Source: Deltaproteobacteria bacterium
GTDB lineage: Bacteria; Myxococcota; Kuafuiibacteriia; Kuafuiibacteriales; Kuafuiibacteriaceae
Length of the DNA: 64,000 nt
Assembly (NCBI GenBank): GCA_011526105.1
Contig: WYAZ01000034.1
Coordinates: forward strand, 64,001 to 128,000
Direction: 5' to 3'
Part shown: one piece after another, positions 7,836 to 16,871 of the stretch
Position numbering within the stretch: position 1 is the first letter of the stretch
How the letters are laid out: each line of letters starts with the position of its first letter
Translations under genes and position numbers: made by a program
Notes under the pieces: model-generated
What the model saw: only the letters and a program-made list of their open reading frames with translations
The model's database searches: none
What the model was told of the DNA's origin: nothing

Positions 7836-9281
7836 GTGAGCACCGACCGAGCCCGGGTGCTCGTCGTAGACGACGAGGAGAGCCTTCGGCACATGCTGAG
7901 CCTGGCCCTCTCCAAAGAGGGCTTCATCGTCTGGACCGCGAGCTCCGGCCAAGAAGGGTTGGACACGCTGAAGAACCGCGAACGCTTCGACATCTGCGTG
8001 ACCGACATCCGGATGCCCGGGATGGACGGCTTGGCGTTCATCGAGGAGTCGCAAAGACTCGGGGCACGCTCCCCCACGTTCATCGCGATGAGCGCCTACG
8101 GTGACAAGCAGCTCGCGCTCGAAGCGCTGCGTCGTGGCGCCTTCGATTACATCAGCAAGCCCTTCGAACCCTCCGAGCTGTCCATCAAGCTTCGCCTGGT
8201 GGTGGAGAGAAACCGCCTCGGATCGGCGGAGGAGCGCTCCGCCTCCTCACCCGGTCAACCAGGCGGCCATGCGCGCAAACCTCCGCCCACGCTCGACGAG
8301 ATCATCCTCGCCTCCCCGGCCATGCAGCGCATCGCAGAGACGGTGCGCAAGGTGGCGAGCTTTCCCACGACCGTTCTCATCACCGGGGAGACCGGCACCG
8401 GCAAGGAACGCATCGCCGGGGCCATCCACGCGGAGGGCCGCCGCTCGCAGCGGCCGTTCGTTGCGGTCAACTGCGGCGCGATCCCGGCCAACCTGATCGA
8501 GAGTGAGCTGTTTGGGCACGTCAAGGGCGCCTTCACCGACGCCAGCACCGACCGTAAAGGTCTCTTCGAGGCCGCGAGTGGGGGCACGCTCTTTCTGGAC
8601 GAGATCGCGGAGCTTCCGATCGAGGTGCAGGTAAAGCTGCTGCGCGTGCTGGTCGAGGGTGAGATCCGATCTCTCGGCGCCAATCAGTCCATCAAGACCG
8701 ATGTTCGTGTCATCGCTGCGACCTCCAGAGACCTCGCCGGACGCGCCGAGGACGGCAGTTTCCGCGAGGACCTCTTCCACCGCCTGAACGTGGTCTCGAT
8801 CCACATTCCTCCGCTGCGCGAACGACGCGAAGAAATCCGGCCGCTGGTGGATCACTTCTGCCGGCTCTTCGAGGCACGCCTCGGCATCCCGAGCCTCAGC
8901 GTGAACGAGGACGCGCTCCAACTCCTCGAGAGCTACGACTGGCCGGGCAACGTACGCGAGCTCGAAAACGCCCTCGAGCGCGCCTTCGTCCTCTCCGATG
9001 GTGGGCATCAGCTCGGCGCCACCGCGCTCGACGATCGCTTTCACGGCCGACCCGCACGAGCGCCTTCTCGGCTACCGAGCGGCCGCGCCGACCCCGCGCA
9101 AAGCGGCTCGAACAGTGACGACGACACGCTCACTCTGCGTGTCCGTCTGACGAGCCTCGAGAAAGAGCTCATCATCAAGGCGCTCGAGAAGACCGGCGGC
9201 AACCGCTCCAAGGCATCTACGCTCCTCGGAATCAGCCACCGAGCCCTGCTCTACAAGCTCAAGGACTACGGGATCTCGTAG
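7836..9281 (+). CDS. NtrC-family response regulator with GAFTDA loop, PilR2-like
   Basis: The 481-residue protein has a receiver domain (about 7-120; phosphoacceptor Asp in CVTDIRMPGMDG, Lys in YISKPFEP), a sigma-54 AAA+ domain (about 165-400; Walker A GETGTGKE, Walker B TLFLDEIAE, arginine fingers in FREDLFHRLNV), and a Fis-type HTH at the end (SKASTLLGISHRALLYKL). The loop that contacts sigma-54 reads GAFTDA instead of GAFTGA. This may alter sigma-54 contact, or may be a tolerated variant. The GTG start lies 9 nt after the sensor gene. Its targets are not evident from the sequence. Confidence 0.87.
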   Translation: MSTDRARVLVVDDEESLRHMLSLALSKEGFIVWTASSGQEGLDTLKNRERFDICVTDIRMPGMDGLAFIEESQRLGARSPTFIAMSAYGDKQLALEALRRGAFDYISKPFEPSELSIKLRLVVERNRLGSAEERSASSPGQPGGHARKPPPTLDEIILASPAMQRIAETVRKVASFPTTVLITGETGTGKERIAGAIHAEGRRSQRPFVAVNCGAIPANLIESELFGHVKGAFTDASTDRKGLFEAASGGTLFLDEIAELPIEVQVKLLRVLVEGEIRSLGANQSIKTDVRVIAATSRDLAGRAEDGSFREDLFHRLNVVSIHIPPLRERREEIRPLVDHFCRLFEARLGIPSLSVNEDALQLLESYDWPGNVRELENALERAFVLSDGGHQLGATALDDRFHGRPARAPSRLPSGRADPAQSGSNSDDDTLTLRVRLTSLEKELIIKALEKTGGNRSKASTLLGISHRALLYKLKDYGIS

Positions 9282-9364
9282 ACCTTTCGCAGGCATCCGA
9301 CAAACCCGGGGGTGTGCGGAGGATCACCTTCACAGGCCTACAAGTGGGCCTCATCTCTGTAAGA

Positions 9365-9393
9365 TTGATCCATCTTTTATGCATAATTATATG
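9365..9393 (+). promoter_or_regulatory. AT-rich sigma-70-type promoter upstream of the HTH gene and pilM
   Basis: TTGATC (9365-9370) and TATATG (9388-9393) are 17 bp apart in a strongly AT-rich island that stands out from the surrounding GC-rich DNA. It would start transcription near 9400 and drive the HTH gene and pilMNOPQ. Confidence 0.45.
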
Positions 9394-9483
9394 TAATTTA
9401 TAGGCCCCCAAAACTTGACGGGCCCCCTGCCCTCACTGATCATCGACCTTCGCAGCCCCTCCGGGGGGTCGAGCAAAGACAGC

Positions 9484-9732
9484 ATGTCGAACGGATCGGG
9501 GAAGCGAAAGAACAACGTTCGGACGTTGCGCGAGGAGGTCTTGATGTCCAAGGCCGAGCTCGCACGCCGATCCGGCCTGTCGCCGCTCACGATCGATCGA
9601 GTCGAATCGGGGCTCACGTGCCGCTTGGATACGAAGCGCAAGATCATCCTCGCGTTGGGCAAGAAGCTCCAAGAGAAGGATGAGGTCTTCCCGGAGCTCG
9701 GGGAAGACGAACTGTCGGGAGGCGAGGTTTAG
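9484..9732 (+). CDS. Small Cro/CI-type helix-turn-helix protein
   Basis: The 82-residue protein from ATG 9484 has a typical XRE-family HTH: LREEVLMSKAELARRSG, then LSPLTIDRVESG and RKIILALGKKL. It ends 3 nt before the pilM ATG, so it is the first gene of the pilMNOPQ unit. A TTG at 9415 would extend it by 23 residues, but those show no domain. The product is likely a DNA-binding regulator; a role in controlling the pil operon is suggested only by position. Confidence 0.75.
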   Translation: MSNGSGKRKNNVRTLREEVLMSKAELARRSGLSPLTIDRVESGLTCRLDTKRKIILALGKKLQEKDEVFPELGEDELSGGEV

Positions 9733-9735
9733 ACC

Positions 9736-10794
9736 ATGGCTAGAGGAAAACAAGCGGTCGGTTTGGACATCGGTTCCGGCTCGATCAAGGTCTGCGTGCT
9801 CAAGCCGACCAAGAAGAGCTACAAGCTGGAGGCCTTCGGGATGGTGCCCCTGCCCCCTGAAGCCATCGTCGATGGCGCGCTCATGAACTCCACCGCGGTG
9901 GTCGACGCCATCCAGGAGCTCTTCGCGACCCACAGGATCAAGACGAAGCAGGTGGCCACCTCGGTGTCCGGCCACTCCGTCATCATCAAGAAGATCAATC
10001 TGCCGCAGATGACCCCGGAAGAGCTCGAAGAGTCCATCCAGTGGGAGGCCGAGCAGTACATCCCCTTCGACATCAACGATGTGAACATCGACGTTCAGAT
10101 CTTGAACACCGAGTCCACGCAGGCGGGCCAGATGGACGTGCTGCTGGTCGCCGCGAAGAAAGACATGGTCAACGACTACACCTCCGTCATTCTGGAGGCC
10201 GGTCTCGAGCCCGTGGTCGTCGATGTGGACTCCTTCGCGGTCCAGAACATGTTCGAGATCAACTACGACGTCCCTCGCTCGGAGACCGTGGTGCTCATCA
10301 ACATCGGGGCGCAGGTCACGAACATCAACGTGCTGGCAAACGGCACCTCCACCTTCACGCGCGACATCTCGGTGGGCGGCGCCCAGTTCACGGACGCCAT
10401 CCAGAAGGCCTTGAACGTGAGCTACGACGAGGCCGAGGCCCTCAAGCTGGGCGGCGGCACCGACACCGACGCCGTGGTCCCGCAAGAGGTCGAGCGCGTC
10501 CTGCAAACGGAGTCCGAGGCCATCGCCAACGAGGTTCAGCGCTCGCTCGACTTCTACGCGGCGACCTCGGCCGACGCACACATCGCGCGCATCTTTTTGG
10601 CGGGTGGTTCGGCCAAGATCCCTGCGCTCGTGAAGACCATCGAACGCCGGACCAGCGTGCCGGTGGAGGTCGTGAACCCATTCAGGAACCTCGAGGTTTC
10701 GTCCAAGGTGGCGGACCCCGAGTATCTGAGCAGCATCGCTCCCATGGCGGGCGTGGTCGTCGGCCTGGCGCTCCGCGCTCCGGCGGACAAGTAG
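9736..10794 (+). CDS. pilM: Type IV pilus inner-membrane platform protein PilM
   Basis: PilM (352 residues, normal length) is an actin-like cytoplasmic ATPase that binds the N-terminus of PilN and links the motor to the alignment complex. The phosphate-1 loop VGLDIGSGSIKV is at about residues 8-19, the second phosphate region is INIGAQVTNINV, and the adenosine-binding FLAGGSAKIP is near residue 295. SFAVQNMFEINYD and ERRTSVPVEVVNPF are typical of the family. It heads pilM-N-O-P-Q with short gaps or overlaps. Confidence 0.95.
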   Translation: MARGKQAVGLDIGSGSIKVCVLKPTKKSYKLEAFGMVPLPPEAIVDGALMNSTAVVDAIQELFATHRIKTKQVATSVSGHSVIIKKINLPQMTPEELEESIQWEAEQYIPFDINDVNIDVQILNTESTQAGQMDVLLVAAKKDMVNDYTSVILEAGLEPVVVDVDSFAVQNMFEINYDVPRSETVVLINIGAQVTNINVLANGTSTFTRDISVGGAQFTDAIQKALNVSYDEAEALKLGGGTDTDAVVPQEVERVLQTESEAIANEVQRSLDFYAATSADAHIARIFLAGGSAKIPALVKTIERRTSVPVEVVNPFRNLEVSSKVADPEYLSSIAPMAGVVVGLALRAPADK

Positions 10795-10818
10795 GCGGAA
10801 GAGGAACCGAGGTTCACC

Positions 10819-11385
10819 ATGATTAGGATCAACCTACTCCCAGCGAGAAAGACGAAGCAGCGGGAGACCGTCCAGCAGCAGCTCATCGCGTTCGCCGCGG
10901 TGCTCGCCATCGCCGTCATCGGTTGCGTGGGCTGGTGGAAGTGGAAGGACAACGAGGTCGAGGAGCGGAACAAGATCATCTCCGCCAAGAACGAAGAGCT
11001 CAAGCAGCTCGAGAAGATCATCGGCGAGGTGAACGAGTTCACCAGCACAAAGAAGGAGCTCGAAGACAAGCTCGCGGTGATCCAAGACCTGAAGAAGGGC
11101 AAGACCGGTCCGGTTCGCGCCCTGGACGACCTCGCGAGCGAAATCCCCAAGCGAGTTTGGATCGAGAAGATGGAGGAGAAAGGTGGCTCCCTCACCTTCG
11201 AGGGCAAGGCCATCGACAACGAGGACGTCTCCGCCTTCATGAAGGCCCTCGAGAAGTCGAAGTACTTCCGAAACGTGCAGCTCGCCTTCTCCAAGGAGTA
11301 CCTGGTGAAGGAGAAGGGGGCGAGCGGCAATGCCGCCACCATCTACAGCTTTCGGATTACCTGCGGGGTCAACTACGCCTCGTAG
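10819..11385 (+). CDS. pilN: Type IV pilus alignment protein PilN
   Basis: This 188-residue bitopic membrane protein starts MIRINLLPARK; the INLLP peptide is the PilM-binding motif. One membrane helix (about 24-40) is followed by a coiled coil (EERNKIISAKNEELKQLEK region) and a ferredoxin-like periplasmic domain. It heterodimerises with PilO. The gene sits 24 nt after pilM and 15 nt before pilO. Confidence 0.93.
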   Translation: MIRINLLPARKTKQRETVQQQLIAFAAVLAIAVIGCVGWWKWKDNEVEERNKIISAKNEELKQLEKIIGEVNEFTSTKKELEDKLAVIQDLKKGKTGPVRALDDLASEIPKRVWIEKMEEKGGSLTFEGKAIDNEDVSAFMKALEKSKYFRNVQLAFSKEYLVKEKGASGNAATIYSFRITCGVNYAS

Positions 11386-11400
11386 GCGGGGAGCGATGCC

Positions 11401-12033
11401 ATGGATGAGCTAATCGCAAAACTTTCCAAAGTCCCACTGGCCCAGCGCTTGGTCGTGGTTCTGCTCGCGGTGGTCGTCATGATTGGCGGCACTTACTTCT
11501 TCGTGGTGAGCCCGAAGGAGACGCAAATCAAGTCGCTCGACGGTAAGATCGACCGCCTGGACGAGCAAATCGTACAGAAGAAGGCCATCGCCCGAGACCT
11601 CACTCGGTTCCGCATCGAGGTCGAGAGGCTGAAGCAGCGCCTCAACGAGGCCCTGACCTTGTTGCCCAACGAGGCCGAGATCCCCGAGCTGCTTCAGAAG
11701 CTGGCTGCCCTGGTGGAGCAGTCGGAGTGTCAGATGAAGGAGTTCGAGCCGCAGTCGGAGATCAACTCCGGCTTCTACGCGCGTATCCCGGTCAAGATGT
11801 CGGTGGTCGGCAACTACCACGCGATCGCGGTGTTCATCGACAAGGTCTCGAAGCTCTCGCGTATCGTGAACATCACCGACATCACCTTCGCCAAGACGAA
11901 GAGCAGGAACAACAAGGTCCTGCTCGAAGCCAAGTTCCTCGCGACCACCTTCAAGTTCATCGAACGGAAGGCGGCTCCAGCGGACGCAGGGGGTGCGAAA
12001 GGCAAAGCGCCCGCGAAAGGTAAGGTCAAGTGA
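11401..12033 (+). CDS. pilO: Type IV pilus alignment protein PilO
   Basis: The 210-residue protein has a short cytoplasmic N-terminus, a helix at about 16-36, a periplasmic coiled coil (about 42-95), and a ferredoxin-like domain containing ARIPVKMSVVGNYHAIAVFIDKV split around the typical PVxMxxxGxYH pattern. The C-terminus is an Ala/Lys-rich tail (GKAPAKGKVK). PilO pairs with PilN and binds PilP. The stop overlaps the pilP ATG (ATGA). Confidence 0.92.
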   Translation: MDELIAKLSKVPLAQRLVVVLLAVVVMIGGTYFFVVSPKETQIKSLDGKIDRLDEQIVQKKAIARDLTRFRIEVERLKQRLNEALTLLPNEAEIPELLQKLAALVEQSECQMKEFEPQSEINSGFYARIPVKMSVVGNYHAIAVFIDKVSKLSRIVNITDITFAKTKSRNNKVLLEAKFLATTFKFIERKAAPADAGGAKGKAPAKGKVK

Positions 12034-12569
12034 TGAGACGCCACAACACGCACAGATCTGCCGTCGTGGGAGGCGCCATCGCGTTGGCGTTCGGGCTCTC
12101 CGTGCTCTCCGCATGCGACGACCCACCTCCCCCGCCGAAGAAGAACTCGGCGGCCGACACCACCGCGTCGGACGCGTTGAAGTCCCCTGAGGAGGACGAG
12201 ACTCCCGAGGTGGCGTACGCGTACTCGCCGATCGGAAAGCGGGACCCATTCAAGTCGCTCTTCGAGGAGATCTCGAAGGTCCAAGGGAGCGAAGAGCTCA
12301 CGGAGCTCCAGCGCTACGACATCGATCAGCTCAAGCTGATCGCCATCATCACCGGTCCAGCCACCCCCTACGCCATGGTGGAGGACCCGCAGAAGAAGGG
12401 CCACACCGTGACCCGCGGGACGCTGATCGGGAAGAACTGGGGCCGAATCTCGGCGGTGACGCAGAGGTGCCTCACCGTCAAGGAAGAGTATCGCGACTAC
12501 ACGGGGCGCAAGCACGCCAACGAAGTTGATCTTTGTCTGCCGGAGCCCCCGGCCCTGAAACTTGATTAA
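12030..12569 (+). CDS. pilP: Type IV pilus lipoprotein PilP
   Basis: The 179-residue lipoprotein has a signal peptide ending in the lipobox LSAC (Cys about 29), a Pro-rich linker DDPPPPPKK, then the PilP core: YSPIGKRDPFKSL, DIDQLKLIAIITG, and a C-terminal beta-domain with LIGKNWGRISAV. PilP joins the PilN/PilO complex to the secretin PilQ. It is coupled to pilO and followed 51 nt later by pilQ. Confidence 0.93.
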   Translation: MMRRHNTHRSAVVGGAIALAFGLSVLSACDDPPPPPKKNSAADTTASDALKSPEEDETPEVAYAYSPIGKRDPFKSLFEEISKVQGSEELTELQRYDIDQLKLIAIITGPATPYAMVEDPQKKGHTVTRGTLIGKNWGRISAVTQRCLTVKEEYRDYTGRKHANEVDLCLPEPPALKLD

Positions 12570-12620
12570 TCCGCGGGCCATGAGAGCATCGTGAAATCCA
12601 ACGGGAGAGGGACTGCTCAG

Positions 12621-15287
12621 ATGTTGAACCAGTCAATTAAGAGCCACGCACTCGCCACCATGGCGGGCCTTGGCGCCTTTATGGCGCTGACGGTGAGCGA
12701 GGCGAAAGAACCCAGTCACACCATATCCGGCATCGAGACGCGGGTTCAGGGAACGGATCGCGAGATACACATCGCGACCTCCAAGAAGGCACAGGTCTCG
12801 GTGTTCCGATTGACCGACCCCTTCCGCATCTTGGTGGACGTGAGCGACGCCCGCCTGGCCCCGGGCATCGACCTCCTTCGGGTCAACGACGGTGTCATCA
12901 ACCACGTTTCGGCCCAGGCCTTGAACGGAGATGGCAACTCGATCGTACGCGTGGAGGTGGCCCTGGTGGGCCCCCACGAGCATGAGCTCATCCCCAACGC
13001 ACACGGCGTCATGCTCCGTGTGCGTGGCGGCGCGGACACGAAGGACGAGTCCAAAGCAGGCCCCATCGAGCTCGGTCGGTTGAGCGTAAAGCGCGAGAAG
13101 AACACGATGCTCTTCACGGCGGCGCTCGAGGGTCAGAAGCCCTCCCCGGACCAGGTCTCCATTCAGCATCTCGAGAACCCGAATCGCATCGTCATCGACC
13201 TCAGCAACGCGATCGCCTCTCCCAAATGGCAGACGCTCAAGGTCGGAGAGCAGGGCATCGACAAGGCCCGCCTCGCGGTGAACCCGGAGGGTGTGCGAAT
13301 CGTGCTCGACATGATGGCGGACGCGCCTCTGCCGGAGGTCACGGTGGACGCAAACGCCAAAGCCCTGATGCTCCGAGCCACCCCCGCCGCGAAGCCCGCC
13401 GATGTGACACCGCCGCCGGTCGTGGCTGAACCGACCAAGGCGGCCCCCGCCGCAAAGCTGATGGAGACCGCGGTCGTCTCGGCCGTCCCGGCCGCGCCGA
13501 TGCCCGAGGCCAAAGTCGCGCCCATCACCAAGCCCGCCGCTGGCGGTGCCAAGGTCATAGAGGCCCGCTTCGAGCCCAAGGACGGCTTCTACCGCCTCAC
13601 CTTGATGCTCGAAGGCGATGCCGAACTCGTCCGTGACCCAGGCGGCTCCCGGCGCATGCCGGTCCTCCGCCTCGAGAACACGCAGCTTCCGCAGGACTTG
13701 ACTCGAACGCTCGACACCACCGAGCTGACAGGCGAGATCTTGAGCAGCGTCTCCACCTATATGGACGGCGCCGATACGATCATCGCGGCCCGAGTGGGCG
13801 CCCTCACCGAGCACCGTCACTGGCGCAAGGACAACCGGATCGTCTGGGACTTCCGCGGAAAGGCGGGCGCCGAAGACGGCGTCGCTTCGGCCGAAGTGAT
13901 GCGTTATCCCGAAGAGGCCACCGCCGGCTTCAGCTCGGCGCCCGAGGCCGCACGCAGCGCAGGCCAAGTTGCAGCCGAGCAGCGGCGCGGCGCACGCTAC
14001 ACCGGCCGCCGCATCTCACTCGACCTCAAAGACGCCGAGATTCACAACGTGCTCCGCCTGCTCGCGGACGTCTCGAAGCTCAACATCGTGGCCTCGGACG
14101 ACGTAAAGGGCAAAATCACGCTGAAGCTGAGAAACGTGCCTTGGGATCAGGCGCTCGACATCATCCTGACCTCCAAACAGCTCGACAAGGTCCGAAACGG
14201 GAACATCATCCGCGTCGCGCCGCTCGAGGTGCTCGAGAAGGAAGAGCAGCTACGCCTCTCCCGCAAAGAGGCGATGGAGAAGCTCGAGCAGCTCTCGGTG
14301 CGGCTCATCGCGGTGAGCTACGCCAGCGCCAAAGACGCCCTCAAGCAGGTACAGGGCCTCCTGTCCGCGCGCGGTCGAGCCTCTATCGACGCTCGCACGA
14401 ACGTCATTATCATCGAGGACATCGAGGAGGTCCTGTTCAAGGTCGAGCGCCTCGTTCGAACCCTGGACACGCAGACCCCTCAGGTCCTCATCGAAGGACG
14501 CATCGTGGAAGCGGCCACCAGCTTCACACGCGACCTCGGCATCCAGTGGGGTGGTCAAGTCGCGTTCTCTCCGGCCTACGGTAACTCCACCGGCCTCGAC
14601 TTCCCGAACACCTTCCGGGTGCAAGGTGGTTCGGACGACCAGCAGACCCCGGTGGGCGGCGTGCTCGGCATCGGAAACGGGTTCGCGGTGAACCTGCCTG
14701 CCGCCGCCGGACGCGGCGCGGGTGGTACGCTTGGCTTCATCTTCGGATCAGCGAACAACGCCCACCTCTTGAACCTTCGTCTGTCCGCGGCCGAGAGCGA
14801 AGGACGAACCAAGATCATCTCCTCGCCCAAGGTCGTCACGCTCGACAACCGAACCGCGAAAATCTTGTCCGGTGAACGCGTCCCCATCACGGTCATCACC
14901 GCCAACGGTCCGACCACCCGCTTCATCAACGCCTTCCTCGAGCTCGAGGTCACACCTCATGTCACCAGCGACGGCGGCATCTTGATGAACATCAAGGCGA
15001 CCAAGAATGAGCTCTCCCAGCGCGTCGACGTCCTCGGCACCCCGGGTATCATCGCCCGAGAGGCCGAGACGGAGATGCTGGTTCAGGACGGCGACACCGC
15101 GGTGCTCGGCGGCGTGTACCGTCGGACGGCCACGGAGTCCGAGTCCTTCGTCCCCTTCCTGGGTCGCATCCCGGTGCTCGGCTGGCTCTTCAAGAGCAAG
15201 CGACGCGCCGATGGCCGCGAAGAGCTGCTCATCTTCATCTCACCGCGTATCGTCAACCGGAGCGAATCGGCCGTCCGCGGCGGCTGA
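12621..15287 (+). CDS. pilQ: Type IV pilus secretin PilQ
   Basis: PilQ is the outer-membrane channel. From ATG 12621 it has 888 residues and a signal peptide ending near TVSEA. An upstream GTG at 12591 is possible, but the ATG has GGGAGAGGGA at 8-nt spacing and begins just at the signal peptide. Domains in order: AMIN peptidoglycan-binding repeats (about 35-130, 145-250, and a third about 310-410, separated by an Ala/Pro linker), a secretin short N-terminal domain starting ISLDLKDAEIHNVLRLLADV, an N1 domain, and the C-terminal secretin barrel with KIISSPKVVTLDN and VPFLGRIPVLGWLFKSK. The gene ends 12 nt before the fused aroKB gene. Confidence 0.95.
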   Translation: MLNQSIKSHALATMAGLGAFMALTVSEAKEPSHTISGIETRVQGTDREIHIATSKKAQVSVFRLTDPFRILVDVSDARLAPGIDLLRVNDGVINHVSAQALNGDGNSIVRVEVALVGPHEHELIPNAHGVMLRVRGGADTKDESKAGPIELGRLSVKREKNTMLFTAALEGQKPSPDQVSIQHLENPNRIVIDLSNAIASPKWQTLKVGEQGIDKARLAVNPEGVRIVLDMMADAPLPEVTVDANAKALMLRATPAAKPADVTPPPVVAEPTKAAPAAKLMETAVVSAVPAAPMPEAKVAPITKPAAGGAKVIEARFEPKDGFYRLTLMLEGDAELVRDPGGSRRMPVLRLENTQLPQDLTRTLDTTELTGEILSSVSTYMDGADTIIAARVGALTEHRHWRKDNRIVWDFRGKAGAEDGVASAEVMRYPEEATAGFSSAPEAARSAGQVAAEQRRGARYTGRRISLDLKDAEIHNVLRLLADVSKLNIVASDDVKGKITLKLRNVPWDQALDIILTSKQLDKVRNGNIIRVAPLEVLEKEEQLRLSRKEAMEKLEQLSVRLIAVSYASAKDALKQVQGLLSARGRASIDARTNVIIIEDIEEVLFKVERLVRTLDTQTPQVLIEGRIVEAATSFTRDLGIQWGGQVAFSPAYGNSTGLDFPNTFRVQGGSDDQQTPVGGVLGIGNGFAVNLPAAAGRGAGGTLGFIFGSANNAHLLNLRLSAAESEGRTKIISSPKVVTLDNRTAKILSGERVPITVITANGPTTRFINAFLELEVTPHVTSDGGILMNIKATKNELSQRVDVLGTPGIIAREAETEMLVQDGDTAVLGGVYRRTATESESFVPFLGRIPVLGWLFKSKRRADGREELLIFISPRIVNRSESAVRGG

Positions 15288-15299
15288 GAGCCCCGCGGA

Positions 15300-16871
15300 G
15301 TGGAGCTTCGGCACCAGATCTTCCTCTCGGGTCCACCCGGAGTCGGGAAGACGACGGTGGGGACGGAGCTGGCCGCGCAACTCAGCCTGCCATTCTTCGA
15401 CCTCGACCGGTGCGTGCATCGAGAGACCGGAGCCACGCCGGCGGAGCTGCTGAGCCAACACGGAGAGGATGAGTTTCGACGAATGGAGCTGGCAGCGCTC
15501 GAAGCCCTTCCGCGTGAGCCCGCGATCATCGCGCTCGGCGGAGGCACGCTGCTCAGCGAGTCGGCCCGGACCGAGAGCCGCTCGCGCGGCCTCGTCGTCG
15601 GGCTGAAGGCGGGACTCGAGACCCTCGAGGCGCGCCTCGCGAAGGACCGGACCGTGCGCCCCCTGCTCGCCGCGGAGGGAGCGCCCATCGGGCGCCTTTC
15701 GGAGCTGCTCCAGACCCGCACACGAAGCTACGGCGCGGTGGACCGAACGGTCTCGGGGGAAGGGGCACCTACAGACGTGGCGAATCGGGTCAGTGAGCTG
15801 GCGGGGCCCACTCGAATCCGCCGCTGCCGGCTGGGCGAGCACAGCAGCCGCGTCCTCATGGGGCGCGGACTCGAGGACGCCCTCTTGGGCTCGCTGTCTC
15901 ACCAGTCACCGTCTCGCACCGTGGTCGTCCTGGCGGATGCCGGGGTCCCGAGCTCGATGCGCGAGCGCTACCTGGGACGGATCCCCGGCGCCTTCGAGAC
16001 CTGGCAGCACCTCCTACCCGGCGGTGAGACCTGTAAGACCTGGTCGATGCTCGAAGAGGTCGTGGAGGGCGCCTTGGCCGCCGGCGCGGGACGTCAGAGT
16101 GTGGTCGTCGGCCTGGGCGGGGGCGCGGTGCTCGACCTCGCCAGTTTGGTCGCCTCACTCCTTGGCCGCGGCGCTCGCCTGGTGCTCGTCCCCACCACGG
16201 TCCTCGCCCAGGCCGATGCATCCATCGGGGGCAAATGCGCGATCAACACCCGGGCCGGAAGAAACCTCGCGGGCCATTTTCATCCGGCCGAGGACGTGCT
16301 CGTCGATCTCGACTTTCTCGAGTCGCTCTCCGCGGAAGAACACCGAAGCGGGCTCGTCGAGATCCTGAAGATGGGACTCATCGCGGACGAAGCACTCTTT
16401 CGGCGAGTCATTCGGGACCAGCGGGCAGAGCTCGACACCCTGGACCGAGCCATCGAGCTGAAGGCGGCCATCGTCGAGCGCGACCCTTTCGAATCCGGTG
16501 ATCGCATGCTCCTGAACCTCGGACACACGCTCGGTCACGCGCTCGAGACCGCGAGCAACTACACTCTGCGACATGGGTCCGCGGTGGCGTTGGGGCTTCG
16601 TGCCATCGCACAGCTTTCACGGCGAACGGCGGGCCTCTCGGAGGCCGAGGAGCGTGAAATCACAAATGGAATTCAGCACTTCCTCCCCTCTCCTCCACCC
16701 TCGACCGAGACCTGGGGCCGGGCCATGTCCCACCTTAGACAGGACAAGAAGGGTGATCTGCAGGGTGTCGAGCTGATCTTGCTGCCAAAAATAGGCGGAG
16801 CAGCAAGACGACGGGTATCATGGTCACAAGTCGAAGGCACTTGGATGCCTATCGGAGGCTCATCGGAATGA
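15300..16871 (+). CDS. aroKB: Fused shikimate kinase / 3-dehydroquinate synthase
   Basis: One 523-residue frame carries two shikimate-pathway enzymes. Residues 1 to about 165 are shikimate kinase: Walker A SGPPGVGKTT, substrate motif DLDRCVHRETG and ALGGGT. Residues about 175-510 are 3-dehydroquinate synthase: NAD-binding GLGGGAVLDLAS, active-site GGKCAINTRAGRNLAGHFHP, EILKMG, and zinc ligands in LGHTLGHALE and RHGSAVALG. Both sets of motifs look intact, so both activities are expected. Start is GTG 15300. The place after pilQ matches the pilMNOPQ-aroK-aroB order of gammaproteobacteria, here as a fusion. The stop overlaps the next ATG. Confidence 0.93.
   Translation: MELRHQIFLSGPPGVGKTTVGTELAAQLSLPFFDLDRCVHRETGATPAELLSQHGEDEFRRMELAALEALPREPAIIALGGGTLLSESARTESRSRGLVVGLKAGLETLEARLAKDRTVRPLLAAEGAPIGRLSELLQTRTRSYGAVDRTVSGEGAPTDVANRVSELAGPTRIRRCRLGEHSSRVLMGRGLEDALLGSLSHQSPSRTVVVLADAGVPSSMRERYLGRIPGAFETWQHLLPGGETCKTWSMLEEVVEGALAAGAGRQSVVVGLGGGAVLDLASLVASLLGRGARLVLVPTTVLAQADASIGGKCAINTRAGRNLAGHFHPAEDVLVDLDFLESLSAEEHRSGLVEILKMGLIADEALFRRVIRDQRAELDTLDRAIELKAAIVERDPFESGDRMLLNLGHTLGHALETASNYTLRHGSAVALGLRAIAQLSRRTAGLSEAEEREITNGIQHFLPSPPPSTETWGRAMSHLRQDKKGDLQGVELILLPKIGGAARRRVSWSQVEGTWMPIGGSSE

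Noticed and set aside
9415-9483. TTG start of the HTH gene, or TTGACG as a -35 box
   Set aside because: The extension shows no domain, and no -10 is found 16-18 bp downstream of TTGACG. ATG 9484 starts just before the HTH.
12633-13967. Minus-strand frame opposite pilQ
   Set aside because: pilQ has clear AMIN and secretin domains; the opposite frame is an artefact of third-position GC.
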